Shown: positions 26,163 to 39,200, counted from the stretch's first letter. The stretch is 64,000 nt of DNA from Pampus argenteus (GCA_036937835.1 CM072877.1:14996001-15060000); one strand, 5' to 3'. Numbers and translations are program-made. Notes: a model not told the origin generated them from the sequence alone.

Positions 26163-26959
26163 GAAATCCAGATTCTAAAGGAATCATTTTAAGGTTCCTT
26201 ACTGCAAATAAGTACTACATACTGTACCTGCAAGGACGTGGCTTTCTGCCAGGATCTGTCTTTGTCATGCATCAACACAACAGCGTGTCGATTCGTTTAC
26301 AAATGAGCATGCATGACTGACGCTATGGGCTAACAAAACATCAGCAGTGAAAGATGGATGGCCATAAAAAGCTCAAGTGTGGCTTCACTTTACTAAAGAA
26401 AATAACAAGGTAAAATGTAAAAGTACGCTAGGGCCCTTACCTCCAGCAGAGCCAGGGATACCCAGCTACAACACAGCGTGTATGCAAGTTCCTGTCTTAT
26501 TGTTCAGAAACATACAGCAACTCCTCGGCTGTATTAAGAATACAAATCTACAGCTGTCCATAGGCACGAAACACGCATACATTTGTGGTCATATTTGGGT
26601 GAACTGCCCTTTTAATAAAAGTAATAATACCTGGGCAGACCAGGCAAAACAATTTGGCACACTATGCTGAAGATCTTCACAAAGTTCTCACTCAAGAGCG
26701 TCAAGGATGTACAGACAGTAGTTTCTCTGCTACTTCTTGTGTTCTTATGGCATTGAGCGAGGAGATAATTACAGTAAAAGTAGAAGTTATAGTCGTCCCC
26801 TGCATTCATCGCAGGATGTTCACTCTTTCTCCCTCTTTGTATCTCCTTCTCTTTATCTCTTCCTCCTGCCTGGATCAGCACTATTGCTTTGATCTGGCTC
26901 TTCATATAACAAGGCCCCAGGGTCTACTTTACAAGACAGTAGAAAAAGTCCAAACTGCA

Positions 26960-26993
<34 letters not shown>

Positions 26994-27694
26994 CTGTGCA
27001 CGCTCCCGTGCACATATGTGTATGTGTATACATACTATATGTATGTGCTGAATATCTTCTCGTTCATGTCAGATACTTGCCAAATTTTCCCTCAGGGATT
27101 AATTCTTCATGAGGGTTTTTTTTTCTTTCTGTAAAGCTCACTCCACTTTATTAGTAAAGGATATTGCAGTCTATTAGTGATGCTGCTTGGGTGATTTCTT
27201 TTCTCTTTTTTTTTTTTCAGTTTACTTCTGTGGATGCTTAATTGGCATGAAAATGGGATACTCTATATTGCCATTGCAGGAGATGATAAATTGAATGTCA
27301 TTATATTTCCTTGCATTAACTGCAGAAAAGTAACCATGAAATTGGGGCAGAATTGATATGGAAAGTGCTTACTTATTGTTATTGTTATTATTGTTAGTGA
27401 TTTTCATTCTTTTTGTTGTCATAATCAACACGTTTTAAAACTGTGCACTGACTATTCTATGCAAAATAAAGGGGGCCCTTTCAAGATTGGAGTAACTTTT
27501 AGGTTGGAAAATATACCATATGTTTCTAAATATTAAGGCAATGCATATAAAAATGGAAAGTTACATAGAGTTATAGTGGAGCAAGAACACCGTGTTCTCT
27601 AGCAATTAGGACGAGTACTATTTCTGGTATTTCGTCAGATTTTGTGTTTCTCTCTGTTATTGTAAATAACATCATCTGCCCAATCTTGTCTGCA

Positions 27695-27719
27695 TCTCTC
27701 TCTCTCTCTCTCTCTCTCT
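27695..27719. repeat. (CT)n microsatellite
   Basis: About 12 CT units. Confidence 0.9.
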
Positions 27720-29647
27720 GGTCAGACAGGATGTTTTGAGGAGGAAGACAGCAGGGTCATGGTCTGATCTAGAATGCATGATAAAGATCAACCATTTCCT
27801 TTGCATCGTGTGTGCATGTGTGTGTGTGTGTGTGTGTTTCTGTGTTTGTGCGTTCATATTCAACTCCAGGCACTAAGATATTGTAAAAATGAGCTTTGAA
27901 AAGTCAAAATATATGTTTACAACGTGTACTCTAACTTTCCGCTTTCTAATCAGGTTTACTTTAATTAAAGATATATTTTTGCCATATAGATATAGCTTTG
28001 TGATTTTGCTAGTGTTCAGCTGTTGTATCTTCATTTATTCATTTGACTACTTATTTGAAGTATAATTTGGAGTTTCTACCACACTATATTAAGAATTAAT
28101 AACTGATATGTTAACCCTTATTCAAAGGTATTCAAATGTCTTTGTTCGAACCCAAAGATATTAGAATTGAGAGACTGAAACTAGGGTTTGTATTTTAGAT
28201 TAGGTTTTTGTTGTGAGGGCAGGAGGCTGAACACTAAGGGCCAGGTTTGGGTTAAAGAAGGGAGGGGGGGCTTTTAGGTTCCAGCCAAAGTGTCTCCTGC
28301 AGGCGGTGGTGTGTCGGCATGAAGGGATTCCCGCTCCTCTGAAGTCTACGAGTTGGTATCTGGTTACTCCTGTAGGTCTGCCATGATTACCCTCCACTCA
28401 CATTCCTCAGCTCTCATTTACTCCAATCCACACAGGAATCTGACAAAGTCAGCATTACACACAGAAACACAGACACATACATAAACCAACACATCGACCA
28501 GCAAACATAAAAGATCTCCAGTCCAACGTTAAACCAACATTTAACTCAAAACATTCATCTGAAATTACCACATCCGTTCCCCCACCACCCCACCCCACTT
28601 TTTCAAATTTCCCCTTCCTTTTCGCCCTGTCACAATCTCTTGCAAAATACAACACAACTTAAGAGTTTGAACAGCAACTTCGACTGTGGCCGAGGTTTGT
28701 TTTGTCGCTGTAGTGCTAACCTGGTTGTAAAATGCCAGAAATGCTGTAATCCACATGGAGGTGTTTGTCACCTCACACCAAATTGTGAGGAGCGCAGCGG
28801 TAACGTGGTGGTTTAGCCCCCGACCTCGTCTGTTACGCTCCTGCTGGAAGGAATGCCGTTATAGACGGATGACTAGACGCCCAATCAGCTGCAGAGTTCT
28901 TTTGTGATACCGCAACAGGACATTATGTACTCTCACATAGACTGTCCACTTCATGGCTGTACTCTGTAATCTGTGTGCAAAATAACTCTTGCATGCTGCT
29001 TTGTGTGCACGGTCCATGCCTTCAGCCTCATATGTGAGAGTCTTCTTGTCTCCGCATGCTGTTTCCTTCCTTTGAAAATGAATTTCCCATTGCATTATTA
29101 AAGTCAGCTCTCTGTCAGTGACACTGACATTAACATTGTTCCTCTGTGGGGTTTTTTGGCCTGTGGGAGGAAAGGCCCAATAGGACAGAGAACAGTGCAA
29201 TTCATAATCAAAAGGCGGGCGAAGGAAATGGCTCTTCTTGTGTAACATAATTGAAAAAGAAAAAGGGGGGGAAGGATATTGTAGTCATCTCAAGCTTGTC
29301 TCATGCTGATATTGCGCCTATCAATCATATTTCATAGTGTATGGTTTTGTGTGTTCACTGACATTTCTCTTGATTTATCAGCGTAATAATGCGCACATAC
29401 TGTGTGTATAAATATACAGAAAGAGAAGGGGGCATCAGAGAAGGGGGCTATATGTGATGATTTAATGTGATGTGATGTGTATGAGGAGAGTGTTCGGGGC
29501 TTAATATATAAAATAGGGGTTTCCGTGAAAGAATATGCATATTCCATCTTTTCATTTAAACCCAGCTAAAGAAAGAAAAGTTCACCTCATCTTTGAGCCT
29601 GTAAGATTTTCAGAGGAAGGAGTATTTAATGCTTATGACAGAAATGT

Positions 29648-29830
29648 TCAATTAAATGATCAATTAATCATTTTTTGAGCAAAAAGTAGTGATAATAAAC
29701 TGAATATTTGTAGTTTTTGGACTGTTTGTAGACTAAACAACCAATTTTAAGACATCACCTTGCGTTTTTTAGGAATTTTTCTGACATTTTAGAGCAAGCA
29801 ATCATTGAAGTGATTGATGGTTGCAGCCCT
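29648..29830 (+). mobile_element. MITE-like repeat copy (5' end decayed)
   Basis: Has GATCAATTAATCATTTTTTG, GATAATAAACTGAATATTTG, TTTTTGGACTGTTTGTAG and the terminal TTGCAGCCCT of the family. Confidence 0.6.
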
Positions 29831-31035
29831 GCTTGTATCAGAATAGAAACCAGAGCTATTAACATTTGAAAATGACAACAACAACAACAACAATTTTTAT
29901 GAAAATTTTAAGAGTTTTTCCCTAAATGAGCTACTGGTAATTGCACTAAAAGCACAGTGGTCACACAGTGGTAAAAGGAAGAACGTCACTTCTTCTTTTA
30001 CTGAGAAATTTCACATCAATCAACGTAACCACTGAGTTACTTGTCATCTACTTATTGCCAAGTCCTTCATCATAATAACCAATGGAGAACTGCACAATCA
30101 CTGATAATATTATCTTTAAAGGTGTAAAAATGGATGGTGATGAACTATTCTGCTAGAATAAATTGCAAATGCAACAAGAATTGTGGTAGATAAAAATGTA
30201 CAAATTTGGTTTTTTTAAATGATTTTGATCACATTTGGTCCTCAAGTCTACTCAATTGTAATAACACAAGTTGTGTCCTTTCCATTATCTAACTGCAACC
30301 ACTAAATGTTTTCTTCTGAAATTTGGATATTTTGGCTCCAATAACTGAAAGAAATGGTTGAGTGCAGCAAAACAAGTTTTAGAAAACTGAATACGGTACG
30401 TGTTTTTCTTCACTCACAAGAGCACACACACACACACACACACACAAAAAAAGAGTCTTGCGTATGACCGATCCTGGCAACAGATCAATATTGGCTCAGA
30501 ATTCATCACGTAGAAAAGTGCTGCACTCAAAACATTTTTCTAATGACGATCAGCAAGCTGTATTCTTGCCATTGTCAGCTAATTCTGGTTACCATAAAAT
30601 AGTTTTGACCACCTACTTTGAAATAAGCAGGCCTCTTACTTGTAGCAGAGATCAAAGACAATCTAACATGTCTACTTTGTGCACACATATGTTTCAGCCA
30701 CTGGGTATGTGCGCATGTTTGTGTGTGTGTGTTGTTTTTTTTTTCTATGATTCATTGAGGTTAGAAGAAACATGACTGCAGGCCATACTGGAACCAAATA
30801 AGCATAAGAATGCCAGAAGTGACTGTCCTCTTCTTTAAACCCCCAACCAACACAACCAGCCTGTAAACATGGCTAGACTGCCCCCACCCCGCCACCTCCA
30901 TAACCCTCCACCCCAGACCCCAGACCCCCTCCTGGGAGCAGACAGATAGACAGACTGTCTAACCCCCCCTCCCCCGGGGGGAGAGGAGGATGGGGGTGTG
31001 TTTGCTGGCTTTGTGTCTACCGGCACAGACGAGGA

Positions 31036-31067
31036 CTTTGTGTTGCATTTCCACATGCAACACAAAG
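31036..31067. repeat. perfect 13-bp inverted repeat (hairpin)
   Basis: CTTTGTGTTGCAT (31036-31048), a 6-nt loop and ATGCAACACAAAG (31055-31067). Confidence 0.75.
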
Positions 31068-34000
31068 CATGCATGAATGCACATGTGCAGGAATACATGG
31101 ACATATACTGATGAGGACACACACACACACACACACACACAGACACACAAAAGCGAGCAAATAGTATATGACACACAGCAGGCAAACGCAAGGACAAAGT
31201 GTACAGAATCCTTTGATCTATATATACTGCATATATAGGATGTCTCAAACAATAATACCATTTAAGATGACTCACATTCCAGACAAATCTACAGCAAATT
31301 ATTTAAACAATCAGGAGGATGTTTACATCAGATCGAATGTCTGATGATAGTATAATTAGGAAAAATAAGTCCTGAAGTGAAAAGGTCAGGGAGGGTACAT
31401 TCACACACAAAGAACAGCCCGGAGCAACCCCCACTAACCCCACCTAGACGGGCTTGAAAGGCCCCACCTACACCACAACCCTGTTCATCCTCCCAACCCC
31501 CAGGTCTAAACACACACACATGCAGCATGCAGGTTCAGAAGTGACAGAACAAATGTCAGAAAGACAAATAAAGAGACATGTCTCATATGACTATATGTAC
31601 ATTGAAAGGGTTGTCGGTCGCTGTAAATGTAGCGCGTTCCTAGCGCGATTTCAATGTAAAAGATGGGGGGGTCAAAAACCACAGCTCTTATTTTGCAGAG
31701 AATACATTTTAAAATTCAGGTAAAGCTTGTATGAGTATTTAGTATCATCAGTGTTTTTAGTACTAACTTACCTCTTCCTCTAAGCCATTTCATGCTTTAA
31801 AGAGATAAAGAAGTCTGCAAAGCATCCACAGTGCGACTAGCATCACCTGCATGGCACCATGTGTGAATACATCCATCTCTGCAGAAACCTAATAGAGTAT
31901 TAAACAGAACAGCGTGCATCTCCATGAATTATCTAAATTAGATTAATTGAATTAATCTAAAACTATCACTTAAAAAGTTAAGGATGAATATTGTAGAGGC
32001 CCGACAATAATTTATTACCATCAATTCATACATTAGACTTGTCTAATCTGTGAATGAAGCTCTAGTTGCTAATGCAAGCTCCAGTTAGCGGCTAGCTAAT
32101 GCTAACCTAGCTATGTCTGCTAACTGCAATGCTAACTTCACGTTGCTTACTTCAGTAGACAAGAAAGACCAAAAATGCTGCACCACTCTCAGACATGAAG
32201 GTATAAACAACGTCATAATAAAATTATATTTGAGATATGTTGCAGCCTTTAAATATTTATTTATGTATATTATTTTCCTGGCCTGAGACTGAGTCTAATA
32301 ATAGTGAAACAGGAATATAAAAATACAGTTTTTCTTAGAAGCTGCTCACAGCTTCACAAACACAGCTTACATGTGTTACATATGCATGTACACACGCTGA
32401 CTTGAAATGCTGGTGAAATCTGTAATAGTTTTAATGGAATTAATGCTGTGGAATCAGGGTCGCCCTGTCTGAGGGAAGTCATGGATGTAAGGCCACACCC
32501 CCCCGTCTCACACACACACACACACTCACACACGCACGCACACAAAGCTTGGAGACGCTTTAGTTGTATTAGCAGGGTTAGAGATTACTGTTGTGAGGGC
32601 ATGCAGAGAGCTATGATGTTAAGGAACAGGGTCCTACTGTGTTTTGTGTATAATTTATCTGTATTCATCCTATGAAGTTTTCTTTCTGGGTTTTATAGAA
32701 TAATGCATTGGTCATAAAAACTGAATATAAATATCTATATTTTCATATACAGTCAATCAGGGAAACCTTTGACTGTCAGTGTGGATTTAATTTTATTCAT
32801 TTTATTCTGAATTATTGTCAAATACCACACAGGTATGTATGCTACCTGGTCTTTTTTTCCCCTTAAGGAATCATTTTGTAATTATTTACCTATATATTAA
32901 AACCAATATCTACTACAGAGACAAGAACATCCTGATTATTCACGGTGATCAGATTTGTAGAGGTGGGTCTATGACATAACATGATTTGTGACTTCACAAC
33001 TAGTTTGGAGCCAATCTTGGTCCAGTAAGCAACTTAATGTGGAAACTCAAAGCCTCCTGCTCACATACAATGAGAAACAAACATCTTGTGTCAGACAGTT
33101 AAATTATATATATATATATTCATACATTTTAATGAGGGAGAAGAAGTAGATGCCATTTTAAAGATTTTTATGTGATTATTATAGTTTTTTTTTTGTGGGA
33201 AAACTATATTAGACACACTTTATTGTTCCAAGCAGAGTATTTTTATATGTCTGAATACATGAGGAAGCATACACACACACACACACACACTGAGTCAGAG
33301 TCTCTAAATATGTTTTTTTTTTATATTTCTGATATTCAAAATAAAATTCAAGGTTTATTTTCAAACACAGCTGAGGGTGGCGGTGGGGATTGGATAGTGT
33401 GGAAAGTGGGTCTTGTGAATGTAGGTCTTCGAGACAGTGTATGTGGGTAAAGCAGGCTTACAGTAGTAATCCTCTTCACAGACACCCATCTGACGAGCAA
33501 CAGGACAAGGCCCAGACAGACACACACGCAAATACACAAACGCACACGCACAAGTGTTTGTGTGTGCGTGTAAGGAAATCTATTCTGTTGTCTTGTTTCT
33601 AGAAATACAATAGGTCATAAATAGGCCGTCACCGCTTATCTCATTCTCAGACTATTCCTCTGACATGGTAGAAGTGAAGTTGTAATATTCCAGTACGTGT
33701 TCGTTTCCTCAGGTGTGGCACCAGATTCTTTGTTTGATTTTTTTTTTTTTTTTTTTTTATCTGTCATTAATACAAGGAGGCGACTCCAGTAAGCCGGAGC
33801 CTTTTGTTGACTTTATTGGTTCCTGAAATTTGTCATTACTGCTTCCTGGCTGTCATGTCATCAGTTGGTTAATGACAGAGAGGAAGAGGGACATTTATCC
33901 TAAAATAAGCCAGAAAAAAACCAAACAGACAAAGTTTTAAATGGAATAATGAGTCTGTAAGAGCAGTAACAGTGAGTTATGACTCTGTCACAGTCTGACT

Positions 34001-34200
34001 CATTGTCTCAGAGGGAAATGCTTTTACGACCCAACATGACATCAAAGTCTTTCAGTGACACGACGCTGCCTTTGGTTATAATGAAGAGACAATGTTCTTT
34101 GCCAAAACCAAACTGGAAGCCTTTTATACAATTGATATGTGGATCCATTAAAATCATTCAATTTGGATTTAATTTCAGCAACAGCTTTGCACGAAGCATC

Positions 34201-34655
34201 AACACCGAGACAGATAAACAATAAAACACTGACTGGAACATGGTATTTTTTTTTTAATATTTATTTATTTTTTTTTATTTTGGCATTTCTTTGTTTTGCA
34301 TTTATATTAAGCAAAGTGCATCTTATTTTCTTTTTCTCATCAACACATTGCACAATACATAAATAATGATGCATATAAAACGTCTTCATATTTACAATTA
34401 ATAATATATTTATATATAACATAAAATACATTTTTCGCTTCTTATTTTATTTAATTAAATCTTAGTCATTTATTAAACAAAGTCCATCAGAATTTTATAC
34501 ATTCTTCTTCTTTTAAAAGTTTTTTTTTTTTTTTTCTGTTTGAACCTCTGGAACAAAAAAAAAAACAAACAAAAAAAAAAACAAGGAAAGTGGGTGTAGT
34601 CTGTTTTGTGAGGGTGCAGAAGAGGCGAGGAGGGTGAAGAAGAGGAAGGCTGCGG
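34201..34655 (-). other. smad7: smad7 3' UTR with candidate poly(A) signals
   Basis: Downstream of the smad7 stop (minus strand) the sequence becomes very A/T-rich, with long T and A runs on the + strand. AATAAA on the minus strand (tttatt on +) occurs at 34469-34474, 34446-34451, 34274-34279 and twice at 34260-34269. Any of these could end the transcript; the cluster near 34260-34280 is the most distal of the group. The end of the 3' UTR is therefore only approximate. Confidence 0.5.
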
Positions 34656-35194
34656 CTATCGGGTGTTGAAGATGACTTCCAACCAGCACGGGCAGCTACT
34701 GATGAACTGTCTGGTGTAGCACTGCCCCCAGCCTTTCACAAAGCTTATCTGGACCGTGAAGCCTGTGCGAGGCTGCTGCGTGAACTCATGGTCGTTCGGC
34801 CTCTGCAGGCTGCGGGCCTTGTCATAGTCAAAAGCTTTGATGGAGAAACCAGGGAACACCTTGTGCACCAGCAGCGTGCGCGAGTCCGGGTTGTCCAGTG
34901 TGGCTGACTTGATGAAGATGGGGTAGCAGCTGCGGTTGTAGACCCACACTCCGTCTGGCTCACGCGTCAGCTGGATGCCATAGCCGATCTTGGCCCGCAC
35001 CATCTGCACCAGCTGGGACTTGTTGTCGGAGCAGAGCTGGCCCAGGCAGAAGCCGTTCCCTTGAGGTAGATCATAGAAGATGTCCAGAGAGGGCTCCTGG
35101 ACTGAGTAGAGGCGCCCGACACGTGTCTTCTCCTCCCAGTATGCCACCACGCACCAATGGGCCCGCTCGCCAGACTCCTGCAACGCTAGGGAAT
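34656..35194 (-). CDS. smad7: smad7 exon 4: MH2 domain and stop
   Basis: This exon supplies nt 593-1131 of the coding sequence (residues 198 split to 376). It begins after a CTCCTTCAG acceptor and reads DSLALQESGERAHWCVVAYW onward. It contains the receptor-binding MH2 fold, including EEKTRVGRLYSVQEPS, the SFVKGWGQCYTRQF L3-loop region (about 348-361) and the terminal CPCWLEVIFNTR. Basic residues corresponding to human K316, K401 and R409 are kept (K266, K351, R359), but the position corresponding to human K312 is Met (M262, codon 35001-35003). TAG is at 34656-34658. Confidence 0.97.
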
Positions 35195-36219
35195 CTGAAG
35201 GAGACAGAGGAAGAAAAGGAAACGGTTAAAACTGCTGAAAGGTGCAAAGGTGTTGGCACTAAAACATTACACAGATCAAGAGGTAAAGAAAAAAATTAAA
35301 GAGAATAGGGAAGAGATGAGTGTGTGAGGCTGTGATGTGGAAATTTTTGATTTAATAAAACACTACAGGCTACATCAAAGTACTCAAACATTGCTACTTC
35401 TCCACAACTTCTTCCTTATGCCTGTTTTGGGAAATGGGGAATTTGCTTTAGTCGAGAGCCAAAGCTAAACTGTCATCCTCAATTTCTGCCATACAGGAAA
35501 ACCGTGTAGGAATTCTTGGACTTCAGACAAGAGAAGCAACTCAGAGACACTGGCAGGCAAGTGTCCACACGCAGTACAGTATTTGTCTAGGCATTAAATG
35601 CTTATCTTCTGTCTGGCTCGCTGTATTTTTGTAGCAGCCTGGCCAGCGATGCTCTGAAGTCAACCGATCATCTCTCTACAGCATTATGTGAAAAACTATC
35701 TTCGAATAACTTTCACATAAACACAGCATCAGTCGTTCCCCCCCGTCTACAGCGTATAGCACATGGTGTTTAGGTGAGGTTAACTCTCAAACCCTGGCAT
35801 CTGAATCGTTGACAAGCTAGGCTTCACCGGTCTAAAGTTTCCCCTGAGCGTAAATGAAGTGTAGCATTGGCCATGCTCCAGTTTCCAAACCCCCCCTCCT
35901 CCTCCCTCTCCCTTTAGTCTCCCTTTAGTGTGCCTCCTGCGCCGCCCGTCTTCTCTTCATATCTCTATTCCACAGAAATCTGGCTCCCAGCTACTCCCAG
36001 CTAGAAAAGTGGGAGCCAGTCAGGCGCAAGGGAAATAGAGGGAGACAGAGAAAAGCGCGAGAGGAAAGAAAGAGGGGGCGGGGGTGGAAGAGAAGGAATG
36101 CTTTTCACATATTTTGACTGTTACTTTTGCAACTTTGCTTCCTCTTCTGGTTTTTAAGTGTGTCCTGTGCTTTTAGGATCATCACATAATCGCTGCAACT
36201 TCTGCCTCTCTTCTTTCTT

Positions 36220-36255
<36 letters not shown>

Positions 36256-39200
36256 ACTGAAAGACACATTCAAAGGTTAAGAAAGCTTGAAGAGGTGAAA
36301 TATATGTGAGGAAAAATATGAACAGAGCCCCCTCTCAGAGACATTTCAGTTCCCCGTCCTTCCCATCCTCCCCCTCCCTCTCCCTCTCCCCTCCTTCCTT
36401 GTTTCATCTGGCGGTAGCTGTGAATGTAACCGGTAATTTGGAAGGTCCCGTCTGAGACAAACTGCAACGTTAATGTAGCAGGATCTCTGCCGTCCCGAGC
36501 GGACTCACTGTGGCCTGTCATTAGCCTTCATTAGTTGCAGGGAGAAGGAGGTGATGGGGCGAGGGGGGGGAGGTGGTGGGACAACATTGGGAGAAGAGAG
36601 ACAGAAACAGAAAGGAGGGGAGGGAAGGGAGGGGAGGGGGGGGCAAAACTGAAAGCATGCGTTCCATAAAACAAGAAGGGCTGTGTTCTTTGAAGTTGGT
36701 CAGAGCCGAGCCTCGGGGAGTTTATCGTAAATCCATCCTCATGGGGTGCTGAGGGAAACTAAGTACCCAGCTATCTACCTTAGACTAAATGGAGGGAAAA
36801 AAAAGAGCATTTATCTTTGAGATAAGAGATAGAAAGTGTCTCAGGCTGATGTCAGACAGCGTCTCCTCTCCCGCGGCCTGGCTTTGCTCTCAGGTCTGTT
36901 TTACATGTACGTACAGGAGCCGGGGTCGATAAGGAGAAGGACACATTTGGCTTTCTTAACAGCTGACAGAGGGCCTGCTGGCGGAGCTCACCTGTGGGGC
37001 CCTGTGTGTGTTTGTTATTGCTGAGAGAGACAGGGCCTGGCGTCAGAGGTCATTAGAGCGGCTGCCTGTCTGAGCCTGTCATTGCAGCCTGAAAACACCC
37101 TGCTATTCAGGACTACACTAACTGCCCCGCTTCCCCTCCCTCTCCTCCCTGAAACTCAGACTGGCGAGAGAAAAGAGAGGGAGGGATAATAGCAAAGAGA
37201 CAGAAATGGGGAAATATGATGGGAAATAAACAACAAAGGGTCAGCTAGTAAAGTAGAGGTCTAAGAAGTATTCAGTTTCTTTTCTTATTTTAAAAGGTGT
37301 GATAGCACAATGTAAAAACACCACATTCCAGGTCATAACAAGCCAGATTCGAGGCTGAGATATCTTGACTTTTGGTCCCTTGTGTGGGTCAAGCTTTGAA
37401 ATACTCAATCCTACGCTTCCTACAATGCAACTTGATAGCCTCTTTCATTCTCTTCTTTTTTTTTTTTTTTACCTCCCTGACTAGCATCATCTTTCAATCG
37501 CCATGCCTACAGGCTTTCTGTTATTTATTTTGAATTAAAGACCAGACAAAAATAACCCCTGATGACGTCACTATGACATCGTAAGGGTGGTTGTTTTCTC
37601 CCCCCCCTGCCCCCAAAACAAAAGAGATCATACAAGTGGAGTGCCCCTTTAACGCGTAGAGGGTATTTTAATTTTGTAGCTGGTTGCAGCTACACCGTAT
37701 ACTGTTGAGTAGTTTTATCTTTAACATATAATGCATCACATTTTAAAAGCTGATCGTGCGATTTATATGTTAAATCTGCAAAACAATTGTAGATTTCAGA
37801 GCACATTTGGCTCTAAAAATGTAGAATAAAGTCAAGAAAAGAACAACTTGAACAAATGGAGCTTCTGTCCAGCTCAAATGATGCTTACAAGTAAACAAAA
37901 CCAAACTTTATCTGCTCAGTATATCAGCAGACAGAAAGTGAGACGAGCAGACTCCTCCATCTGCGGGGCGCAGCCTCGCGAAGAATATGTTCACAGCTTG
38001 TCCTGACAGCAGATGAGCTTACACCTCATGAGTAATGCTACTGAACACAGACCCACACACACACACACACACAAACGCACACACACACTAATGTGAGTGG
38101 CCCCGTATCAACACACCTTGTTGCAAGTGCAAGGCTCATTTAACCGTGTTTTAATTTTTTAACACATGGGTGCGAATATGTCTGTGTGTGTGTTTTGCAT
38201 TGTGTCAAGTGCGCGGCGTCTGCCGGTTGCGCTCCTCGTGTTACAGTCTGACACTATTTCAGGTGCTTCTCGCATAGGTGTGCGTGTCAGACGGTGCCGT
38301 CAGAGCATCTGTAACCACGTCTGTCTGTCTGTCTGTCTATAGAGTGGTGTGTTTCCATCTACTCCAGCCCCTGAACCCTTACAGGGCTGTCTGCAGTGTC
38401 TGTCTGTACATCTGTCTGTCTGCTTGCTGGAGCATTAGTCCGTCTTTCTGTCTGCCGCCCCATCTGCTCGTGTCTGTGCTGCTGCCTTGCAGCCTGTGTG
38501 TCTCAGGCTTCTCCTCGCTGGAGATAAGCTGGCTAGCTGGCAGCCTGAGGCCATCTGTCACCCCGACCCTTTCTACTGTGCTCTGCTCTGCTCCTGTCAG
38601 TTGTCTGCTGCAGGTCTGTCCCATTCTGGTTTGTCCCACGGGGGTCCACATGTAACCCCCCTCACTCAAAAGAAAAAAAAAAAAAACTTTCACAATACAC
38701 ATTTGAGAGGTAAAATGTTGACAGATTGTTGCTGCAAGCAGATTGGTGTGGACTGTGGAGTGCATCATGTGACTGTAGCTGATGATAATAATGATAGCGG
38801 GCCTTGTTAAAAGCATTTTCTGCAATGTAGGAAATTGCAAGAAGCAGCTGGTGAGAGCTAATGTGGGTGTTAGCCATTAGCAACCCTGTGCAAACAAAAA
38901 CAGCACATTGCCACCATGTTTTCTAGGTATTTAATGGATGATCATCTGATGGACTGTGAGGAGGGTGGGGGGGCAGGGGGTGCTAAAAAACAAGCCAGCA
39001 TGCTCTTCAAAGACATACTGTAAATATCTGAGATTATTTACAGTATGTCTGTAAATATCTACACAGTGCAAAATATTTCAACCATGTAGTCCAAGAGGGA
39101 AAGATCTGGCAAATATGACATACACAAAGATGACCCCCCCCTTCTTTCAGAGTTGACGCCACGCTCGCTGAGACAATTGGACTTAGTCGAAGGGAGGAGG

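Larger units (their letters stand above)
4740..34200. other. intergenic region between ctif and smad7
   Basis: About 29 kb between the convergent genes holds no supportable protein-coding gene. Open frames here are short and mostly consist of VC, HT, IY or EE dipeptide runs from microsatellites. Contents: many (CA)n/(GT)n tracts, two purine pentamer arrays (about 8680-8772 and 22063-22188), AT arrays, copies of a dispersed DNA-transposon-like repeat (6948-7765 split, 12308, 16430, 21063, 21170, about 29650), an L2/CR1-like LINE 3' fragment and repeat-poor unique blocks (for example 4430-4610, 5570-5760, 21780-22010 and 28680-29330). Long stretches such as 10.0-10.7, 19.0-19.8, 20.3-21.0, 23.2-24.0, 25.0-26.0 and 32.7-34.2 kb show nothing beyond unique AT-rich DNA and short simple repeats. 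Confidence 0.7.

Noticed and set aside
34745..34963. Ser/Thr-rich minus-strand frame inside the MH2 exon
   Set aside because: It is a shifted frame of the smad7 exon.
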